Below, piece after piece: positions 57,743 to 64,000 of a stretch of 64,000 nt of DNA. A program made the position numbers and the translations under genes. The notes under the pieces were generated by a model. That model made no database searches and was not told where the DNA came from. It was given only the letters and a program-made list of their open reading frames with translations. Position 1 is the stretch's first letter. Every line of letters begins with the position of its first letter. This DNA is from Paraescarpia echinospica. Taxonomy: Eukaryota > Annelida > Polychaeta > Sabellida > Siboglinidae. Where the stretch lies: the NCBI GenBank assembly GCA_020002185.1, contig CM034544.1:2015838-2079837 (forward strand). Direction: 5' to 3'.

Positions 57743-58853
57743 TCACATACAATAATACAGTTTTAATGACTTTGATAGCATGTATATCAGTTTAATATTG
57801 TACACGTATCTACGTATTTTTCTAATAAATTGTTTTTTTGCATAATTACCAAAACTTCTGAAGCTATGTGTTCCAATCTTCTCTGTGACTAACTTTGAGG
57901 TATTGTTAATGACATGTGGCAAACTGTATCTAAGACATCTTTTGGCAAATTCATGTTTTGTTCTGAATGGGTGTAACTCTGTTTTTTTCCTTGTGTTGTA
58001 ATTGTGTACGTAAGCATGTGTAATTATTTTCCAATTTAATAGGTTTGCAGGGAGGTCATGATGTACATATTTATAATAAAACTTAAGTTCATGTAATTTT
58101 AACATGTCATAAATTTTTAAGATATTCAATTTTTTGAAAAGTGGCTCAGAGGGTGAATTATATTTACTTATAGATAAAATTCTCATAGCTTTCTTTTGTA
58201 TTTTCAACAACCGACTACCTTGGTATCCCCACACCATAATGCAATAGTTGATATGTGATAAAAATAACGTATTATATTATAAGATCATTTTAATTTCTAG
58301 GGGAAAGACATATTTTAGTCTGTTTAAGATGCCGACTGTTTTGGAACACTTGTTTGATACTTTTTCAATGTGTTTATTCCAATTTAAATTTGTACCTAAA
58401 GTAAGTCCTACAAAATTAAATTCATCTACTCTTTCAATGTTTGTACCATTTATATTGAGCGTAAAGTTATCGACAGCTTTATTTTGCATGTGAAAAATCA
58501 TATATTTAGATTTGTTTCTGTTTAATGATAATTTATTAATGTTTAACCATTCAATTATTTTAAGGAGTTCATCATTTATTGCCGATTCGATATTTCTATT
58601 TGGGGAGTTACCTTGAAAATAATTGATGGTGCTAAATAAGGTGGTATCGTCGGCATACATAATAAAGTTAAACATTTCGCTAGCTTTAGGGAAATCATTA
58701 ATGTATATTATGAATAATAGGGGATCAAGAATAGATCCTTGTGGTACACCAATTGTGATAGGTAGGATATCAGAACTTTCATTTTGAAATTCGGTGTATT
58801 GTCTTCTATTGCTTAAGTAGCTATTAAATAGATTCAGGGTAGGACCCCGTAAT
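57743..58853 (-). pseudogene. Third LINE ORF2, RT palm to C-terminus
   Basis: From the right: GLRGPTLNLFNSYLSNRRQ, then GVPQGSILDPLLFIIYINDF, FIMYADDTTLFST (catalytic YADD), LNINKLSLNRNKSKYMIFH and LNWNKHIEKVSNKCSKTVGILNRL. The last open part (57743-58237) contains MRILSISKYNSPSEPLFKKL and the ANLLNWK region. A break lies near 58240-58277. The piece begins directly at the edge of the CR1-like insert. Confidence 0.82.
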
Positions 58854-60526
58854 CCATCCAGAGAATTAACTCTAGATGGCAGGTGGACAAGGAAGCCCTT
58901 TGGCTTATCGAGAGTCCAACCCTTTTATCTACATATATCCAGCCCTTCTGAGGTATGTGTCGATTTTATTTTTAAACATATTCACACTACTAGCACCCAC
59001 ACAATCATCAGATAATCTGTTCCATTCATTCACAGTCCTTTGTGAAAATGAGAACTTTCTCACGTCTAATCTACACTGCTCCTTTACTAATGTAACTTCA
59101 TGTCCTCTAGTCTTTCTATCTTTCTTAACTGAAAAAATCATATTTCTATCAATATTTTCATAACCATTCAATATTTTAAACACTTCTATCTGATCTCCTC
59201 TCAATCTCCTGTTCTCTAGTGTAGTTAAACCACATTCTTTTAGGCGTTTTTCATAACTAAGATCCCTCAGTTTTGGTATCATTTTAGTCGCTCTCCTCTG
59301 TACTCTTTCTAGCATATATATGTCCTTCTTGCGGTATGGCCTCCACGCTTGTATACAATATTCTAAATGAGGCCTAACTATTGTTTTGTACAGCGGTATT
59401 ATTAGTTCTTTTTCTTTATATGCTATATTTCGCCTAATCAATCCAAGGATTTGATTTCCCTTTGAAGCTGCAATTCCACACTGCTCTGAAACCTTCATGT
59501 CAGCACTAATTGTCAGCCCTAAGTCTTTTTCTTTTACAGTAGTACTTAGTACAGTTCCCCCCATTGTATATTCTACATATTCGTTCCCATGTCCTGTGTG
59601 AAGGCATTTACATTTCCCAAAATTGAACAACATTTGCCACTTTTCAGACCATTTGATCAACCTGTCAAGATCATCTTGTAAATGCTGTCTATCCCCATCA
59701 CTTTTAATCCTTCTAAACACTTTTGTATCATCTGCAAATTTCAACACCTTGCTAGCTATATCTTTTATATATATATTAAGAATAATATAGGTCCCAATAC
59801 TGATCCCTGTGGAACCCCACTCAAAACTGATTTCCAGTTTGAAGCCTCCCCATCAACAACTACCCGTTGTCTTCTGTCAATCAGCCATTTTTCTATCCAG
59901 TTAATTATACCATTTCCTATGCCATGGGCTTTTAGTTTAAGCAGTAATCTCTGATGTGGCACTTTGTCGAAAGCTTTTTGAAAATCTAAGTAGATGATAT
60001 CTACTGGTGATCCATCATCTACCCACTTAGTGATATCTTCCAAAAAACATAACATATTTGTTAAGCATGACCTCGCTTTTAGAAACCCATGTTGAGATGG
60101 GTTTATCAAGTTATGCTTAACAAGAAAATCCACCATGTGATCTTTAATTAGTCTTTCTAATAATTTACAAATCACCGATGTTAAACTAACTGGTCTATAA
60201 TTATTTGACTTGTTTCTCGAACCTTTTTTAAATAACGGTATAATGTTTGCTTCTTTCCATTCTAAAGGAACCACTCCCTCTTCTAATGACAAGTTGAAAA
60301 CTGTTGCAACCGGTATGCTAATTTGTTCTACAATTTCCACTAGTAGTTTGGGTGGAATACCATCCACTCCAGGTGATTTGTTTTCCTTCATAGCCCTAAT
60401 TTTTTTAGCTACCATTTCTGGGGTTACAATTAACTGTCTTAAATAGTCTGATTCTGCCCCCTTGAACTTAGCCTCTGGTACTGGCAGTGAACTAGTGTCT
60501 TCTCTGGTAAACACTGAACTAAAATA
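58854..60526 (-). mobile_element. CR1-like LINE copy inserted in the third LINE
   Basis: 1673 bp, nearly identical to the minus-strand copy at 25842-27520 and with the same 3' end (CTCTGGATGG). 5'-truncated in the pre-RT region. It holds two open frames, 59765-60568 (its start is fused to the host LINE) and 58929-59747. They are separated by a deletion of about 11 bp near 59762, within YINDLDDDIAS, which breaks the frame just before FADD. Confidence 0.87.
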
Positions 60527-62128
60527 TACCGTCACAGCCACTACTGTTTTTATTGGGAAGGCTTTCAATGGTTTTCTTGACTATTTCTTCATCAACATTT
60601 AATAGACTGAAAACGGAATGGACATTATCATTTAAGTAGTAATTATAATACTTATTACCACTGTAATAAATGTCTTGTGCTGTCGACTGACCTATACTTG
60701 TAAAAAAGTTGTTAAATTGGTTTGCAATAACCGTTTTATCTATTATAGTTATGCCGTTACTTTTAAACAAAACAGTGTTATTTGAATTGTTTTTGGAGAT
60801 ACATTCATTTATGGTTTTCCATGTATTTCTAATGTCATCTTTATATCGGTTAAAGCGTGACTCAAAGTACATTTGTTTGGCAGTACAAATTTTTTCTTTA
60901 ATATTGAATTATACGTTTTAGGTTAGTTAGAAAGACTTCGTGCATAGGTAAATTTGGATTATACATTTTTAATTTCTTATAAAGCGAGTCTCGATATTTG
61001 ATTGATTTTAGAAGACCGTGTGTGATGCAGGTTGAATGCTTATGTTGTATTTATTATATTTCATTATTTTAACAGGCATATGCTTATTCTTAGCATGCAT
61101 AATTTCGTCGTGTATTATGTTATAATTTAAATTGGGGTCAGCTGTAGGAGATTTGTTTAGTTTGTTATACATTGCATCCGAATTTATCTCAAGTTTAACA
61201 TTATGCATAGCTGCCTTATTTTGTAGATTTACTCAAACAAATTTTGGAGGAGGTTTAGATTTTACGTTGATATTCATAATTAGGAAGTAAGGTTGATGAT
61301 CAGAAAGGGTATTAGTGAAGATTCCTGCAGTGCTATCTAAAATTGATTTATTTAATTTACTGAAAAAGTTGTCTATCAGTGTTCCGTTAGTTCTGGTAAA
61401 GCGAGTTGGAAAGGTAATTTGTGGATAGAGACTGTATGAAATTATAGTATCAAAGAATTCGCTATATATTTTGTTCTCGTTTATTTTAAGTAGATTGATA
61501 TTGAAATTGCTTGAAATTATTAAATTATTACAACTTTCTGGAGTAGCCATTGTTGTTGAAAATTCAGCTATGAAATCTATAATATTTTGATTTAATGACC
61601 TAGGCGGTCTGTATATGTTTCCAATAGTAAGTGTTTTTGATAAGCTGCCTCCAGTTACTTGAATTACTAACCCCTCCCAATGTTCATACATGTTGATATT
61701 CTTAAGTACTTTATATTTATATTTATTATCTACGTAAATTATTAAACCCCTTTGACACTACAATGTTTCCCCTGAGCAATTAGATCATATCCGTGTAAAC
61801 TGAAATGAGATAAATCATCATTATTTGACTTCCATGTTTCTTGCAAACATATAATGCTAAATTTAAATTGTTTAGTATTTAGCTCTACAAAAAGTTCAAG
61901 TTCATCAAATTTAGCATTAATGGATTGAATATTTAAGCTTAGGATACTAAAATTATCAGTATTTTTATGTGCTAACTTGTGAAACATATCGATGTCATAG
62001 TATGAAGAACAATGGATCAACTGAGGTTCATTTTGTTCAGTACTATTTTCGTTTATATCTAGAAGATTTATTAAAGAACAGTTTCGGATACCTCCCAAAT
62101 GGGAGAGAAATGTCACATCAGAAGTCAT
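60527..62128 (-). pseudogene. Third LINE ORF2, endonuclease and pre-RT
   Basis: Starts MTSDVTFLSHLGG; the endonuclease has FSILSLNIQSINAKFDELE (catalytic Asn block), IICLQETW (catalytic Glu), IGNIYRPPR and LSDHQPYF (SDH block). The usual GDFN block reads SSNFN, losing the Asp. The frame shifts at the G-run 61745-61749, stops near 61233, and shifts again near 61008-60890. The pre-RT part has RDDIRNTW-type sequence and ends NKNSSGCDGI at the junction with the CR1-like copy. Confidence 0.8.
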
Positions 62129-62892
62129 TGCTTAGGTTCGGACATAAAACAATAATATAGCCAGCCTTTGTACGTATGTTAGGTATTTTACAAAAGAGTC
62201 AACTTATGTGTGTTTATTTCCTGTGCATATGTGAATGTTAAGAAATACTCCGTGTGTGACAGTGCATATATCAGAGTAGTCAAGACTAGACTTAGAATAA
62301 ATAAATATAAAAGGTAAACAAAAACATGACAGATTGGGTGTTGGGTCATGAATATAAGGCGTAACGCCAGGGGAAGGGGTGAGCTATGTTATCAATAGTG
62401 ACTGCATATAGATTAACAGTTGTCAATCTAAAAATAATAATAGAAGAGATATAATGTCATGATTAGTCCAGTATCAAGATATCAAAAGTAATTAAGCATT
62501 ACTGATGTTATGAGGAGAGAAACGATTAGTTATAATACTAGTTATTTAAATGTCATTCATACAAAAAAAGAAAAGAAAAGAAAACAAAAGGGCATGAATA
62601 GCCCATATATCATCAGATATATCAACAATACTGCAAACTGTTAATTGCAGTTGGTCATACAGCATAAGTAGATAATGTAATTATTATTTTTCAAAATATG
62701 AATTAGCCTGTTGATAATAATTTTAACCGACAGAAGAACAGCAATAAATAAAATTAGAAATACAAAAAAAAGAATCACATAAAAATTAGAATCACACAAT
62801 AATCTTGAATGTATTACATATTATCAAGTTATCAATGCTTTCATTGACAATAACGTACAACTGGAGATCATTTACAGATGTACAACTGGTGA
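62129..62892. other. Spacer between ORF1 and ORF2 of the third LINE
   Basis: AT-rich, no coding. Short repeats of ACAACTGG(T/A)(G/A)ATCA(T/C)TTACA occur near 62860-62930. Confidence 0.45.
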
Positions 62893-63267
62893 TCACTTAC
62901 ATATGTACAACTGGAAATCATTTACACATGTGATTTCTTTGATTTTATTGCTGAGGTCTTTGACCATAATTTTGGCGTTGGCAGTCCAGCAGTCGTTGAT
63001 CTTTTTTGGGTTTTTCAGTTTTCTGCACTCATAAGCCAACATTGACCTACGACTTGTTAAATCTTCGTTAACGAAGACCCGTGCATTGCTATTTCTTCTG
63101 TTGTAGTCTTTCAGGTTAAAGCGACTGCGGAAAACGTTATCACGCTTTCGCTCTGTCTTAAAGCGCACAATGATTGGGCGGGACCCCGTGGCTCGTTTAG
63201 CGCCAAGGCGATGGCTTCGCTCTATGTCTTCTCTAGTTAGTGGCGGCGTAGTTTTCAACTTGTCATT
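62893..63267 (-). CDS. Third LINE ORF1 C-terminal part
   Basis: The open frame encodes TREDIERSHRLGAKRATGSRP, IIVRFKTERKRDNVF and VFVNEDLTSRRSMLAYECRK, then WTANAKIMVKD. This is the RNA-binding C-terminal region of an L1-type ORF1 protein (RRM plus C-terminal domain pattern), which packages LINE RNA. Upstream, the frame runs into a (CGCA)n repeat and reads ACVRACVR, which is not protein. The N-terminal coiled coil is therefore missing or displaced by the microsatellite. Confidence 0.72.
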   Translation of the reverse strand, partial: NDKLKTTPPLTREDIERSHRLGAKRATGSRPIIVRFKTERKRDNVFRSRFNLKDYNRRNSNARVFVNEDLTSRRSMLAYECRKLKNPKKINDCWTANAKIMVKDLSNKIKEITCVNDFQLYICK

Positions 63268-63271
63268 GATA

Positions 63272-63272
63272 T

Positions 63273-63343
<71 letters not shown>

Positions 63344-63358
63344 CACACGCACGCATGC
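63272..63358 (+). repeat. (CGCA)n microsatellite
   Basis: About 20 units of GCAC/CGCA with a few interruptions at the right end, abutting LINE ORF1. Confidence 0.95.
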
Positions 63359-63770
63359 ACCCACATCGCGGTCACAAAGCAGGGCCGCGTTAAGAGTTCG
63401 CGCCGCATTGCGACGTTGCTTTTTGCACCGCAAGTCGATTTTGTCGCTCAAAGTTTGTTGTGCTGACGCCGGGACGCGCGTCTCCAAAGATGGCCTCCAT
63501 AGTTGATTTTGCATTCGATGGTGATTATTTTGAACAATATGGTTGGTGCATTTGGGCGTTTCAGTTTACACTCAAGCATGACTAGTTGAACTTTTAACAA
63601 CATCAAAAACTGTTCCTAAAGGCAGGGATGATGGCATTTTCATCGAAAACACACCAGAAATCATTAGTGTCATAAGCACCACGTCTATTTATGACTCATC
63701 TATTTTGAATACGGCGAACGCCGCGGTAGGTAAACTTTAAACGTTCAACTTCCGGCGGCGAACCGCGACG
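63359..63770. other. Unrecognised DNA upstream of LINE ORF1
   Basis: GC-richer. It may include the LINE 5' part: on the minus strand MEAIFGDARPGVSTTNFERQ starts near 63501, without further support. Confidence 0.3.
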
Positions 63771-63771
63771 A

Positions 63772-64000
63772 ATAGGGACGTCGCAACGCTAACTCCGAAC
63801 ACGGCCCATACCCCAGGTGTTTGAGTTGTTTGAGTTGTTTTCATGCACTTAAATCATACAGGATCAACCTTGCGCACGTCAAATAAGCGTATAAACAACC
63901 AACCTGACAGAGCTTTCCTGGCTAATGTCGCTTTAGATGTTAACTATTGATAGGGACGTCGCAGCGCGAACTCCGAACACGGCCCAGACCCCAGGCGTTT
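63772..64000 (+). repeat. Direct repeat with 178-bp spacing at window end
   Basis: TAGGGACGTCGCAACGC through CCCCAGGTGTTT (63773-63822) recurs at 63951-64000 with about five differences. The second copy is cut by the window edge. Confidence 0.8.

Larger units (their letters stand above)
57291..63267 (-). mobile_element. Third LINE (ORF1 + ORF2), interrupted by CR1-like copy
   Basis: It runs on the minus strand from ORF1 (about 63267-62893) through a spacer to ORF2 (62128-57743), a 3' UTR and a tail of TTCTTG repeats after AATAAA (57291-57320). ORF2 is split by the CR1-like copy 58854-60526. Its RT resembles L2/CR1 or jockey-type elements; I cannot place the clade. Several frameshifts make it inactive. 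Confidence 0.75.

Overview
This is a repeat-dominated, AT-rich stretch of a metazoan nuclear genome, probably a marine invertebrate. The evidence is introns with GT/AG borders, CR1-like, RTE-like and other LINEs, a tRNA-headed SINE, a THAP-domain P-like transposon, long-TIR DNA elements and kilobase arrays of tandem satellites. A 1000-base run of N (40501-41500) is an assembly gap. I cannot resolve the phylum from sequence alone. Nothing bacterial, no CRISPR array and no operon is present.

Only one locus looks like an intact ordinary host gene: a 382-codon, minus-strand type II membrane protein with a GDSN (SGNH/PC-esterase-like) motif at 24396-25544, preceded by a splice acceptor. Almost every other coding signal belongs to a mobile element.

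Layout. 1.5-9.9 kb is one complete P-element-like transposon: 27-bp terminal inverted repeats, a perfect 8-bp target duplication GTCTAGCA, and a minus-strand THAP9-like transposase gene in at least four exons. Its THAP and HTH exons are open, but its catalytic exon is frameshifted. 10.9-16 kb holds relics of a CR1-like LINE separated by a segment with inverted ends; inside that segment are a LINE reverse-transcriptase tail and an inverted fragment of a PIN-like/CXC gene family. 16.2-20.9 kb is a roughly mirror-symmetric block of GGTCAA and TATAAGGTA-type arrays that contains an ~845-bp foldback element and is followed by a SINE. 21.7-22.5 kb is a 5'-truncated RTE-like LINE with its target duplication. 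25.8-29.6 kb has two CR1-like copies head to head, one with a long open frame. 30.5-35.4 kb is a second DNA transposon with ~340-bp terminal inverted repeats around a broken, internally deleted gene of a poorly described family. 36.9-40.5 kb is an 86-bp satellite running into the gap. 42-57 kb is mostly unrecognised DNA with many separate tandem arrays (units of 42, 44, 51, 65, ~60 and ~200 bp) and small inverted-repeat elements. 57.3-63.3 kb is a third LINE type (ORF1 plus EN/RT ORF2) interrupted by another CR1-like copy nearly identical to the one at 26-28 kb.

The genes do not form a host pathway. The block records successive and nested transposition. The most informative items are the P-like element with exact ends and the long-TIR element at 30.5-35.4 kb.
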